Origin: Nostoc sp. LPT
GTDB taxonomy: Bacteria > Cyanobacteriota > Cyanobacteriia > Cyanobacteriales > Nostocaceae
Assembly: GCF_017115165.1 (NCBI RefSeq)
Contig: NZ_JABXKF010000058.1
Coordinates: forward strand, 1-64,000
Length of the DNA: 64,000 nucleotides
Direction of reading: 5' to 3'
Shown here: positions 55,050 through 64,000 of the stretch, piece after piece
Position numbering within the stretch: the first letter of the stretch is position 1
Layout of the letters: each line of letters starts with the position of its first letter
Notes under the pieces: model-generated
Databases searched by the model: none
Told to the model about the DNA's origin: nothing
Seen by the model: the letters and a program-made list of their open reading frames with translations, nothing else
Made by a program: the position numbers and the translations under genes

Positions 55050-56636
55050 ATGCTTGGCATATATCGCAAACCAATGCTATTGGTAATCGTCGTTAGTGTA
55101 TTGCCAACCGTTGTTTTATTGATCGTCTCTTATTTGCAGGCGATTGCCTATGCAAAGGGAAATTTAGAAGGCATCATCAAACTAGCAACGATTAAGACCG
55201 ATCGACTATTAGAAGATGCGGATGCAATCTTACATCGCAGTAAAGTAGATCTTCAGAATGCAGATACTCAAACCTCAGTCAAGATTCTGCAACGACAAAT
55301 CTATAATGATTTTCGCTTTCGAGAAGCAGGCATCATCAATACAAAAGGATTATTGACTCTGTCCAGTTTGGGAGTTATGAATGCGTCCGTACCTATATCT
55401 CCTATAAAGGCTCAATTTGACCCTAGAAATCCCGATCTGCAAATATTAGGACTGGGTAGAACCCAGATCATGCAGGAAAAATCCATTGTTTTGATGTTAC
55501 AGGGTTCTGGAAAAATCAGCAGTATTTATCTGCTTGTCGATCCAGTCATTCTCACCAACTTTCTGGAGGCGATCCCCGATCTAGATTTAGGATCAAACGG
55601 CTTTATTGCCTATGTAGCAAGCGATGAACGTCTTCTCAGTGGAATTGGTTCTTTACCTCCAAACATTTATTCTGGCTTGCAAAATCCATCTTTTAAGACA
55701 TTGCAAGTCACTCAATCGACTCGGAATGGCAGGATTACAATTGTGGGGGAGCTCGGTCGTAAGTGGGTATTGCGATATTGGTTACAACAATTGATTGTTG
55801 GTGTTCCGTTGAGTGTCTTCATTAGTGGGGTTTTAATCTATCTTCTTATCCGCCAAATACGTAAGCTCAACACACTAGATTATGAGTTAAGACGAGGACT
55901 TGCCCAAAAGGAGTTTGAGATTTATTACCAGCCCATTATAGATTTAGACACAAGGCAGTGCGTAGGCTCAGAAGCATTACTGCGATGGCATCACCCTCAA
56001 AGGGGACTTATTAACCCAGGTCTTTTTATTCCCATTGCCGAGGAAACGGGTTTGATCGTGCCGATGACTGAATGGCTGCTTAAAAAGGTGATTCAAGATC
56101 GGGCCATTCTAGAACCCTTGTTCCCATATCTGTACACCTCTGTGAATCTCTCACCCACTCAACTCAACATCGGTGATGTAGACCGCCTGATTCAGATACT
56201 CAAAGAAGCTAACAATCACGAGAAAGCCCAGATCACATTTGAAATTACCGAAAATAAACTGGTTGAGAAACAGCTGCAAGTCGTGCAGGATGCAATTGCT
56301 CGGCTCAAATTGTGGGGAGCGCGTTTTGCAATTGACGACTTCGGAACCGGATACTCAAATATTGCCTATTTACAAAGTCTTAACATCGATCAACTGAAGT
56401 TGGATCAACTATTTATTAAGGGGCTAGAATACGGCAATCAAATACCCCAGCTTGTAGATAGCCTGATCGATTTTGGAGATCGGGTTGGTTTAACCATCGT
56501 GGCCGAAGGTATTGAAACTGAATCACAATATCAGTACCTCAAAACGCGCAGGGTTCGTTATGGTCAAGGGTGGCTATTCTCTCGCGCCCTACCGTTTGCG
56601 GAGTTTGAGCAATTTCTTCAGACCCAAGCTCGCTAA
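55050..56636 (+). CDS. EAL-domain c-di-GMP phosphodiesterase with membrane sensor
   Basis: A 528-residue protein. Transmembrane helices at about 7-32 and 250-272 flank a roughly 215-residue extracytoplasmic sensor domain. The EAL domain (about 285-525) has all catalytic motifs: SEALLRWHHP, VNLSPTQL, FEITENKLVE, IDDFGTGYSNIAYL, KLDQLFIK, VAEGIETESQ and QGWLFSRALP. There is no GGDEF domain. It would degrade c-di-GMP in response to a periplasmic signal and so may favour motility. The layout resembles CSS-motif EAL proteins, but the CSS cysteine is not seen. Confidence 0.93.
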   Translation: MLGIYRKPMLLVIVVSVLPTVVLLIVSYLQAIAYAKGNLEGIIKLATIKTDRLLEDADAILHRSKVDLQNADTQTSVKILQRQIYNDFRFREAGIINTKGLLTLSSLGVMNASVPISPIKAQFDPRNPDLQILGLGRTQIMQEKSIVLMLQGSGKISSIYLLVDPVILTNFLEAIPDLDLGSNGFIAYVASDERLLSGIGSLPPNIYSGLQNPSFKTLQVTQSTRNGRITIVGELGRKWVLRYWLQQLIVGVPLSVFISGVLIYLLIRQIRKLNTLDYELRRGLAQKEFEIYYQPIIDLDTRQCVGSEALLRWHHPQRGLINPGLFIPIAEETGLIVPMTEWLLKKVIQDRAILEPLFPYLYTSVNLSPTQLNIGDVDRLIQILKEANNHEKAQITFEITENKLVEKQLQVVQDAIARLKLWGARFAIDDFGTGYSNIAYLQSLNIDQLKLDQLFIKGLEYGNQIPQLVDSLIDFGDRVGLTIVAEGIETESQYQYLKTRRVRYGQGWLFSRALPFAEFEQFLQTQAR

Positions 56637-56777
56637 TTTTTTTATTTGGAAGTCCGTTAGTTAATTCTTGGCGATCGCTAACTTTTTTTTGAGAAGACTA
56701 CAGAGATGCAGAGTACACAGAGTAAAGAGGAATTTTTTAACCAAAATTTTTACCTACTATATAAAACTTCAGCACTG

Positions 56778-57755
56778 TCAAATTCTGACTTTAGTCGCCT
56801 CCAGCAGCTTAACGCTGGCATAAATAGCATCAATATAAGGTGTGGGAATTTGAGTGAGTTTTCCCAATTCTGCCACCGCGCCAACAATCGCGTCTATCTC
56901 CGTAGCGCGTCCAGCTTCAATATCTTGTAACATTGAGGTTTTATGGGCACCAACATTTTCTGCTCCATTAATTCGCTGTTCCAAAGTGATGCCAAACTTA
57001 ATACCCAAATTTTCAGCAATCGCTTGAGTTTCGGTCATCATTTGCAGTGCTAATTCACGGGTGAGGGGATAGCGGCAAATATCCTCTAGAGTAGCACCAG
57101 TCAGGGCACTGATGGGATTAAACGCCACATTACCCCACAACTTGATCCAAATTTCCGTGCGAATTTGATTGCGGATTGGTGCTTTGAATCCTGCCTGTTT
57201 TAAAGTCTGCGCCAATAATTGGATGCGTTCAGTTTTAGTACCGTCGATTTCACCGAGAGTAAAGCGATCGCCTTCAATATGTTTAATCACACCTGGTTCA
57301 ATTATCTCAGTTGCCGGGTAAACTACACAACCGATAGCACGTTCAGCACCGATACTAGCTTCAATAATCCCATCTGGATCGACAGATTGAATCCGCGTAC
57401 CTTCATACTCACTGCCATACTTGCGAAAGTACCACCAAGGAACGCCATTTTGGGCTGTCACCACAATTGTGTGAGCATCGTAGAGTGCTGGGAGAAAAGG
57501 TGCGATCGCAGATACACTGTGAGCCTTCACAGTTAAAATTACTACATCCTGTGTCCCTGCTGACTGAATATCACTCGTTGCCATCGGAGTAACAATTTGG
57601 CTGGAACCGTCTGCCATAAGTAACTTCAGCCCATTGTTTTGAATTGCCTCCAAATGAGAACCACGAGCAATCAGCGTCACTGCTTCACCTGCTAGTGCCA
57701 GTTTTGCCCCTAAATATCCACCAATTGCACCCGCGCCAACAATACAGATTTTCAT
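56778..57755 (-). CDS. Ketopantoate reductase-like protein (PanE/ApbA family)
   Basis: A 325-residue NADPH-dependent reductase. The nucleotide-binding motif is VGAGAIGGYLGAKLA at the N-terminus. Catalytic Lys is in TVKAHS or in the C-terminal helix (EIWIKLWGNVAFNPIS), with AGRATEIDAIVGAVAELG later. PanE makes pantoate for coenzyme A, but cyanobacteria often have several paralogues of unknown substrate, so I leave the symbol out. Full length. The upstream gap has heptameric repeats. Confidence 0.9.
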   Translation of the reverse strand: MKICIVGAGAIGGYLGAKLALAGEAVTLIARGSHLEAIQNNGLKLLMADGSSQIVTPMATSDIQSAGTQDVVILTVKAHSVSAIAPFLPALYDAHTIVVTAQNGVPWWYFRKYGSEYEGTRIQSVDPDGIIEASIGAERAIGCVVYPATEIIEPGVIKHIEGDRFTLGEIDGTKTERIQLLAQTLKQAGFKAPIRNQIRTEIWIKLWGNVAFNPISALTGATLEDICRYPLTRELALQMMTETQAIAENLGIKFGITLEQRINGAENVGAHKTSMLQDIEAGRATEIDAIVGAVAELGKLTQIPTPYIDAIYASVKLLEATKVRI

Positions 57756-57852
57756 TTTGTCAAAAGAATATGAGTCGTGGAAGACAGTATCTAGTACAAC
57801 ACGGCGTAAATAAACATACCATTAAAAAGCTGTTTAGAGCTTATTCTATAAA

Positions 57853-57880
57853 ACTTTTGACTTTTGACTTTTGACTTTTG
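57853..57880 (+). repeat. Heptameric short tandem repeat, ACTTTTG x4
   Basis: Four exact copies of ACTTTTG followed by a variant ACTTCCG. Seven-base tandem repeats (STRR) like this are a known feature of heterocystous cyanobacterial genomes. Confidence 0.85.
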
Positions 57881-57939
57881 ACTTCCGCCTTGCGGTACTG
57901 TACTTCGTGGTTGAATTCATCTTGGTTAGACTCAATATT

Positions 57940-58281
57940 TTAAAAAAATGTCGATCTGACAAATCCCAAATTATGTAGTAAGGCAATAGAACGGTGATTT
58001 TCTACATCAACGTCAGCGCGAAAATCAAGATTTTGGTATGTCTCAACTAAATAATTAATCATACACTTCACGGCTTCGAGCGCATAACCTTTTCCCCAAA
58101 AATTAGGGAAAAACACATATACAAGCATTGCACTATTATCTATAGTAATTGTTGCTTGAACGAATGGCACTAAGAAAAGCTCTAAGCTATGCTCCATAGA
58201 GATTACAGGCATTAATGCCATTCGGGTATGTTCAGATAGCTGCGATCGCTGTGGGATCTGGAAAAAAATACACCTGACCAT
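57940..58281 (-). pseudogene. GNAT acetyltransferase fragment
   Basis: 113 codons ending a RimJ/RimL-type acetyltransferase: the acetyl-CoA loop region reads FFPNFWGKGYALEAVKCMI and the end ADVDVENHRSIALLHNLGF. The normal N-terminal 60 residues (first strands and substrate part) are missing, and there is no clear ribosome site upstream; the sequence to the right belongs to a different broken gene. Probably non-functional, though a short protein starting at 58281 is possible. Confidence 0.6.
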
Positions 58282-58305
58282 GATGAGTTTGCGGCGATCT
58301 GTCAG

Positions 58306-58453
58306 GTTTTCCCAAAAGCATCACAGGTATAGAGGATTTGGGTTTTGCGATCGTAGCTGAAAATTGTATCAGGCCAGTGGAAGTTAGGCGAACTCACAAA
58401 TTCAATTTCGTGTCCCTTGCCAATATCTATGCGATCGCCAGTTTTCACAATTC
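58306..58453 (-). pseudogene. Flavodiiron-protein-like fragment
   Basis: The minus strand encodes about 48 residues, IVKTGDRIDIGKGHEIEFV, then SPNFHWPDTIFSYDRKTQ and ILYTCDAFG. This matches the metallo-beta-lactamase part of flavodiiron proteins (GHELEFV..P..WPD.L..YD...ILF.D..FG). The rest is absent on both sides, so it is a relic. Confidence 0.65.
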
Positions 58454-58476
58454 TTGGCGGATTGTGAAAACTGGCG
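58436..58476. repeat. Perfect 16-bp inverted repeat
   Basis: CGCCAGTTTTCACAAT (58436-58451) and ATTGTGAAAACTGGCG (58461-58476) are exact inverted copies around a 9-base loop. One arm is inside the flavodiiron relic, so the second arm looks like a small inverted duplication made when the gene was cut. It is also a strong potential hairpin. Confidence 0.8.
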
Positions 58477-58740
58477 TCTTCTCGCTAACGCTTTGCTAAC
58501 GGCAGTTACTCTCCGTTGTAGCGACTGCCGTTACTCCAGACGTGTAGCACAATACTTCTTGATAACTCTGCATCAAGATATCAAAACATTCTTGACACAA
58601 TACTTTTCGGCGTTGCTGAATCAAGGGATGATTCTTGTAGGGTGGGCGACACGAGAGCCCTGAAATACAAGGGACGGGCTTTTCGGCCCATCCCACAAAA
58701 CTAGCAAAATCATCCCGCTTTCTCTGCAACGCCTACTTTT

Positions 58741-60084
58741 CTATGTCCAATTAATCTCTTTGGAACGGAAAGCTCTATCCCAATCGTTAGCAATCACCTC
58801 CATTATATTGATCATGCCTTCATACCCAAAATATGGCTTATCAACATAAGTTTCTCTGTTAGTGGGGCTAAATACATCAAAAGCAATTTTTATTCCTAGT
58901 TCCTCTGCCATGTATTTTTCCCATGCCGAGCCAATCACAGCATCAACATCAAACTCTTCTAAAGTCTGTTTTACCTGATAGCCATCTGCCGAAAATATTA
59001 CGCGGGAAGTAAGACCGAGGCTGTGCAGTTCTCGCTCCAAAATTGAACGAGAATCAGGCATCGCCGAGCGAAATAATAAGACTTCCGGAATCATCTCCAA
59101 TTCTTCAAAGAGCATTCTGACCAGTCCAATGCCAAGCGTCCCATCCGCAGAGATGGCAATTCTACAGTTACGATATCGGGGAATAATCATCAATGCTCGT
59201 TTGCGAAGTGTATCTACAACCATTTCTTCGCCTTGTTTGATGATTGGCTCTACTTTTTCTTCTATCTTAAAATGTGCCGCCAATGCCTTCAACCATCGAG
59301 TAGTGTTGTTTACACCTATTGGTAAAGGTATATCATCAAGGATGAAAGGGATGTCATGGGTCTGTTGCATTTTCCGAGCAAACTTATACCCAACATCATG
59401 ACTGAGAACAATATTGGCGGTTGCTTCACCAGCTTGCTCTAGTTCTTCAAAGGAGGTATTATGAGAGAAGACCGTCTGTACTTTAATCCTTAAAGATTTT
59501 AACGTCTGCTTTACCCATTCCAAATCAGCCCACCAAGTAGGATTAAGATTTGCCTGTGGCGCAATGATATTTACAATCCTTGGCTTCCTGCCCCTTCTCT
59601 TGGTCTGCCTTTTTTTTATAAAAGGAAGTAAAGCCTCCAAACCCATTTCCAAGCCATCGTAAGCATTGCCTCGAAACCCACCAGCCATTAAAGGAACGAG
59701 TTTGGCTTTGATATCTGGCTGAAGCTGGTTGCACAATCCCGCAATATCTTCACCAATGATGTCTGCCGCGCAAGTCCCAACGACAAACATCACCTTAGAA
59801 TCAAAAGATTGATCCGCCTCTTTAATCATCCCTTTGAGTTTCTCAGACGCTCCCATCACAATGTCTGACTCAAAAAGACGAGTACAACCTACTTTCCGCT
59901 TGGTGAAATCGACCTCATGAGCATCATACCCAGCTGCGACAGTGGACGCGCAACCCTGTGGAGACTGAATCACAATACTAACATCTTTAATACCAGCAAC
60001 TGTAGTTGCAATACCTTCAAGGGCACAGCCAACTACTGGGTCTTTACTATGGTTACAATTATCAAAAGTCGTTTCAGCAGACAT
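58741..60084 (-). CDS. Nitrogenase component-1-like protein in VnfN position
   Basis: A 447-residue member of the NifD/K/E/N superfamily, third in the minus-strand series after VnfK- and VnfE-like genes. It starts with AGGAGG before the ATG. Cys20 (PVVGCALEG), Cys45 (QSPQGCAS) and Cys105 (VGTCAADIIGED) correspond to all three beta-side P-cluster ligands; as I recall classical NifN, it keeps only the middle one. The end reads FSPTNRETYVDKPYFGYEGM. By gene order (vnfDG-K-E-N in Anabaena variabilis) it would be VnfN, a cofactor scaffold subunit, but similarity to NifN is low. It could instead be another component-1 subunit. Confidence 0.65.
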   Translation of the reverse strand: MSAETTFDNCNHSKDPVVGCALEGIATTVAGIKDVSIVIQSPQGCASTVAAGYDAHEVDFTKRKVGCTRLFESDIVMGASEKLKGMIKEADQSFDSKVMFVVGTCAADIIGEDIAGLCNQLQPDIKAKLVPLMAGGFRGNAYDGLEMGLEALLPFIKKRQTKRRGRKPRIVNIIAPQANLNPTWWADLEWVKQTLKSLRIKVQTVFSHNTSFEELEQAGEATANIVLSHDVGYKFARKMQQTHDIPFILDDIPLPIGVNNTTRWLKALAAHFKIEEKVEPIIKQGEEMVVDTLRKRALMIIPRYRNCRIAISADGTLGIGLVRMLFEELEMIPEVLLFRSAMPDSRSILERELHSLGLTSRVIFSADGYQVKQTLEEFDVDAVIGSAWEKYMAEELGIKIAFDVFSPTNRETYVDKPYFGYEGMINIMEVIANDWDRAFRSKEINWT

Positions 60085-60134
60085 TTTTCCTCCTGTTTCT
60101 CTAAAGTTTGACTATGTAAAGGCGTTTCACGCAA

Positions 60135-60491
60135 TCTGTAGCGACTTCTGCTTTGGCGTTTCTATGTTTCGTGCAACTTGTAATAGCTTCTGTCTTCCTT
60201 GTAAGAGCTTCCGCCTCGACGTTTCCGTGTTTCGCGCAGCCTGTAATAGCTTCCGTCTTCCTTGTAAGAGCTTCCGCCTCGACATTTCCGTGTTTCGCGC
60301 AGCCTGTAACAGCTTCCGTCTTCCTTGTAAGAGCTTCCGCCTCGACGTTTCCATGTTTCGCGCAGCCTGTAACGGCTTCTGCCTTGACGTTTCCGTATTT
60401 CGCGCAGCCTGTAACAGCTTCTGCCTTCCCTGTAGCAACTTCTGCCTTGACGTTTCCGTGTTTCGCGCAGCCTGTAACGGCTTCTGCCTTG
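60135..60491. repeat. 21-nt modular minisatellite between vnfE- and vnfN-like genes
   Basis: Seventeen 21-base modules in two kinds. Type A is like CCTGTAACAGCTTCTGCCTT plus one base; type B is like ACGTTTCCGTGTTTCGCGCA plus one base. The order is A B A A B A A B A A B A B A A B A, so higher units of 63 (AAB) and 42 (AB) bases appear. Because 21 is a multiple of 3, frames stay open on both strands; on the minus strand it reads as seven-residue units such as SRQKLLQ, GRQKLLQ and AARNTET (157 codons, 60127-60600). No good start or family supports it as a real gene. Confidence 0.85.
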
Positions 60492-60731
60492 ACATTTTTG
60501 GCTTAAGCCTTGTCCGTATCAGTCTACGTAGGTTGGGGAGCCACTGCGTTGGGCGGCTCTGCCGACTTGTTCGCGCAGCGTCTCCCCTTGGGAGAAGCAA
60601 GTGGCGTTTGAGGAACGAAACCCAATATTTCCGAAGAGTTTGTTGGGTAACACTAAAGTTCTACCCAACCTACAATTTTCTGCGTGAGACAAATCCATAC
60701 TTTATATTCAGCAAAGTCACATTTGCATTTA

Positions 60732-62264
60732 TTACTCGTTCATACATTTTCCCCGTCTCTTCTCTGCATATACGGTACAATCAGGCATGTCTTGAGCTAA
60801 TTTTCCGCTTAGTGATTGAGTAGATGCTAACCCGGAATTTTTAGGGAATACCATTTGCTTGGTTAAAGCACTCCGAGGTCTAAAGCCATATTGAAGTGCT
60901 GTTTTAATACACCTTGCGACCTTTAAGGCTCCGCGATAGCCAAATCTGGGACGATTTAAGATAGCATTTAAATCGACTACGGGAATATGGGGGAAACTCA
61001 AGGAAGAACCAAAATAAACTACCGATTCTGCATCAAGACCACCAATAAAATCTAGTAATTCATCTTCCGTTTGTTTCATGGACTCGTACTTGCCAAAGGC
61101 CAGTGTCCCTTTCGTAATCAGGATTTCCGGGTCTAACCCTGTTTCCAATAGGTAGTCTACACTGGTTTCTCGTGCTTCTGTACTCCAGGGATGGAAGTTA
61201 TAGATTACTACACGCATCCCAAAATCACGATCCAACATGTGAGCAAGGGATAAGCACTTGATAGCATCATGTCCTTCGATAATCGCTAACTTCCCTTCTA
61301 TATAACCCTTAGCTGCTTCAAATTCAGTCTTGATTGCGGCATATTCCTTTTCCATTAGGGCAGCCGCTTGTTCTTCCATGCCTAAATATTTTGCCGCCCC
61401 TTCGAGCCATTTTTCTGTAGCGGTAATTCCATAGGGAAGGATGGTAGAGTTTAGCGGAGTACCGAACTTGTCTGACATGGCTTTACCGATGGTATAGCCA
61501 AGATCCAAACATAAAGTACAGTTTACTGCCGCACTCGGTGCTTGCTTGAGTTCTTCTAAAGTACAGTCACCAGCGATGACACTGTGAACTCGTGCCCCCA
61601 TTCCTTCTATCAATCGCACCAGTTCTTTAACATCAGTTTCGACTTCTGTTCTTTCAGGGCCCATCTTTGCGCCCACAATATTGACAGCATCGGCTAGTTG
61701 TGCTTTCCGCTCTGGAGTTGGCGGCTCCATAAAGTCTACGATTTGCCGAAATACGATATCAAATCCACTGCGATACTCCCCGGCAAATCCTTCACAATGT
61801 ATCGTCATGATCTCAGACTGGATTTCGCCACGCGCCTTATTCACGACGTCATCAACACAGTCCCCAATAATACCAGACGCACAACTAGTGGCAACAACGA
61901 TCGCATCTGGATGGTATTTTTCATTTACTTCTCGAATCGCGCCTGCTAATTCTTTTTCTCCACCAAAAATTACCGCTTTCTCACTCATGTTCGTAGTCAC
62001 CACGGGTTCATAAGGTGAACCACTATTGCGGCTATTGGTCAGCTTGTATGCCCGCTTTACACCATAGGCACAGCCACTCGGCCCATGAGAAATGACGATC
62101 GCATTTTTAATCCCACTTAAAATCTTCGTTGCAGTCCAAAATTTACAGGGGCGGGTATGACTACCTTGTAAAGTGGTCTTAATTTTACCCTCTTTTGCCA
62201 AGCGATACAGTTCGCTCAAATTTCCGTAAAATACAACATTCTTATCTATACTTGTTGCAGTCAT
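60732..62264 (-). CDS. vnfE: Nitrogenase component-1-like protein, VnfE/NifE type
   Basis: 510 residues from ATG 62264, with GGAG 7 bases upstream (a GTG two codons earlier is also in frame). Cluster-ligand positions of the alpha/E side are Cys40 (RPCKFW), Cys65 (HGPSGCAYG) and Cys128 (ATSCASGIIGD). Cys252 (TLCLDLGYTIGKAM) aligns with NifD Cys275. Where NifD has the cofactor ligand His442, this protein has Asn433 (VVDLNAILNRP), as I recall for NifE. NifD His195 is also replaced. These changes fit a scaffold that holds a cofactor precursor rather than a catalytic subunit. It follows the vnfK-like gene. Confidence 0.72.
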   Translation of the reverse strand: MTATSIDKNVVFYGNLSELYRLAKEGKIKTTLQGSHTRPCKFWTATKILSGIKNAIVISHGPSGCAYGVKRAYKLTNSRNSGSPYEPVVTTNMSEKAVIFGGEKELAGAIREVNEKYHPDAIVVATSCASGIIGDCVDDVVNKARGEIQSEIMTIHCEGFAGEYRSGFDIVFRQIVDFMEPPTPERKAQLADAVNIVGAKMGPERTEVETDVKELVRLIEGMGARVHSVIAGDCTLEELKQAPSAAVNCTLCLDLGYTIGKAMSDKFGTPLNSTILPYGITATEKWLEGAAKYLGMEEQAAALMEKEYAAIKTEFEAAKGYIEGKLAIIEGHDAIKCLSLAHMLDRDFGMRVVIYNFHPWSTEARETSVDYLLETGLDPEILITKGTLAFGKYESMKQTEDELLDFIGGLDAESVVYFGSSLSFPHIPVVDLNAILNRPRFGYRGALKVARCIKTALQYGFRPRSALTKQMVFPKNSGLASTQSLSGKLAQDMPDCTVYAEKRRGKCMNE

Positions 62265-62314
62265 GATCACTCTCCAGTCTTTCTATAGCTTCTGTCTTCA
62301 GTACCCTGTGAGTC

Positions 62315-62377
62315 GTAAACCAGGCTACTGAGCCGCCCTCTGAAACTAATCAGTTAAACGGGTGCTGCCTGGTTTAC
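62315..62377 (-). promoter_or_regulatory. Long-range 11-bp hairpin between vnfK- and vnfE-like genes
   Basis: GTAAACCAGGC (62315-62325) and GCCTGGTTTAC (62367-62377) are a perfect 11-bp inverted repeat with a 41-base loop, in the 230-base gap. A second imperfect pair, GGGGGTGG near 62440 and CCATCCCCC near 62473, lies closer to the vnfK-like stop. These may stop or process the transcript so that less VnfE is made than VnfK. Confidence 0.5.
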
Positions 62378-62497
62378 AATTGACATAGGATTGCTAAGTA
62401 TCGTAAAAATTCTGATGGAAATACCATCTAATCAGTTGGGGGTGGATGACAGAAATATCACTGCGGATAGATGCCATCCCCCATATACATCAGCTTT

Positions 62498-64000
<1,503 letters not shown>

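Larger units (their letters stand above)
58282..58740. other. Gap with gene fragment, inverted repeat and IS-end-like text
   Basis: 459 bases with no intact gene. From left to right: a flavodiiron-like fragment (58306-58453), a perfect inverted repeat (58436-58476), then CGTTGCTGAATCAAGGGATG at about 58612 and a GACGGGCTTTTCGGCCCATC hairpin at about 58672. The CGTTGCTGAA text recurs near 63931, upstream of the vnfK-like gene, and is likely a mobile-element end. Confidence 0.45.

Noticed and set aside
58496-58729. Minus-strand 77-codon frame left of the vnfN-like gene
   Set aside because: It reads through IS-end-like and hairpin text with no family pattern.
60164-60823. 219-codon plus-strand frame over the 21-nt repeats
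   Set aside because: The 21-base period keeps frames open by itself, and the frame runs into the end of the vnfE-like gene on the other strand. Cys/Phe-rich repeats without start signals are not credible.
60732-62264. Catalytic VnfD/AnfD alpha subunit
   Set aside because: The His442-equivalent is Asn and the His195 position is changed; sequence outside the cluster motifs does not resemble VnfD or AnfD, so a scaffold-like assignment fits better.

Overview
The window comes from a filamentous, probably hormogonium-forming heterocystous cyanobacterium close to Nostoc. This rests on the dense GCGATCGC (HIP1) sites, heptameric short tandem repeats, small mobile repeats, a gas-vesicle cluster beside a multi-GAF phototaxis operon, a cyanobacterial type I-D CRISPR-Cas system and a vanadium-type nitrogenase region. 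From memory, the gas vesicle-phototaxis neighbourhood resembles the ptx region of Nostoc punctiforme; I could not check this. No rRNA or tRNA gene was recognised. All assignments come from reading the sequence, without database searches.

Region 1 (1-13.05 kb) is a rearranged gas-vesicle locus: a broken ArsA-like ATPase, a small coiled-coil protein, then a decayed type III restriction-modification pair on the minus strand. That pair consists of an AIPR-like N-terminal domain fused to Mod, and a Res gene with its middle missing. It is followed by gvpG (minus), gvpN-gvpJ-gvpK-gvpF, a two-domain CDC48-type AAA ATPase, a second GvpF/L protein, gvpA and a GvpC-like protein. GvpN and the GvpC-like protein both end in a predicted winged-helix domain.

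Region 2 (13.4-29.6 kb) is a chemosensory phototaxis operon: PatA-type response regulator, CheY, CheW, a 1748-residue receptor with seven GAF domains (six with a bilin-binding Cys, two also with an insert Cys) and a hybrid CheA. A second set follows (double CheW, short GAF/MCP protein, CheA-like protein) whose kinase and HPt motifs are degraded. Buoyancy and light-directed motility thus sit side by side.

Region 3 (29.6-34.8 kb) is accessory: a complete divergent IS200/IS605 element (TnpA, TnpB), an M16 peptidase carrying an in-frame repeat insertion, a fructosamine-kinase-like protein and a DUF433/DUF5615 toxin-antitoxin-like pair with a frameshifted toxin.

Region 4 (34.9-50.8 kb) is a type I-D CRISPR-Cas locus: divergent WYL regulator, cas3, two relic repeats in reverse orientation, a small winged-helix protein, a YhcG/DUF1016 nuclease, cas10d, csc2, csc1, a convergent unknown gene, a 2OG-Fe(II) oxygenase overlapping cas6, then cas4, cas1, cas2 and an array of 23 repeats and 22 spacers.

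Region 5 (50.8-58.7 kb) holds an FMN reductase, a Nudix hydrolase, an amino-acid ABC transporter, an EAL phosphodiesterase, a PanE-like reductase and several gene fragments. Region 6 (58.7-64 kb, minus strand) holds a V/Fe-type nitrogenase beta subunit (vnfK-like) followed by two further component-1-like proteins in VnfE and VnfN positions. The last two are separated by a 21-nt modular minisatellite. The alpha/delta subunit gene would lie beyond the right edge.
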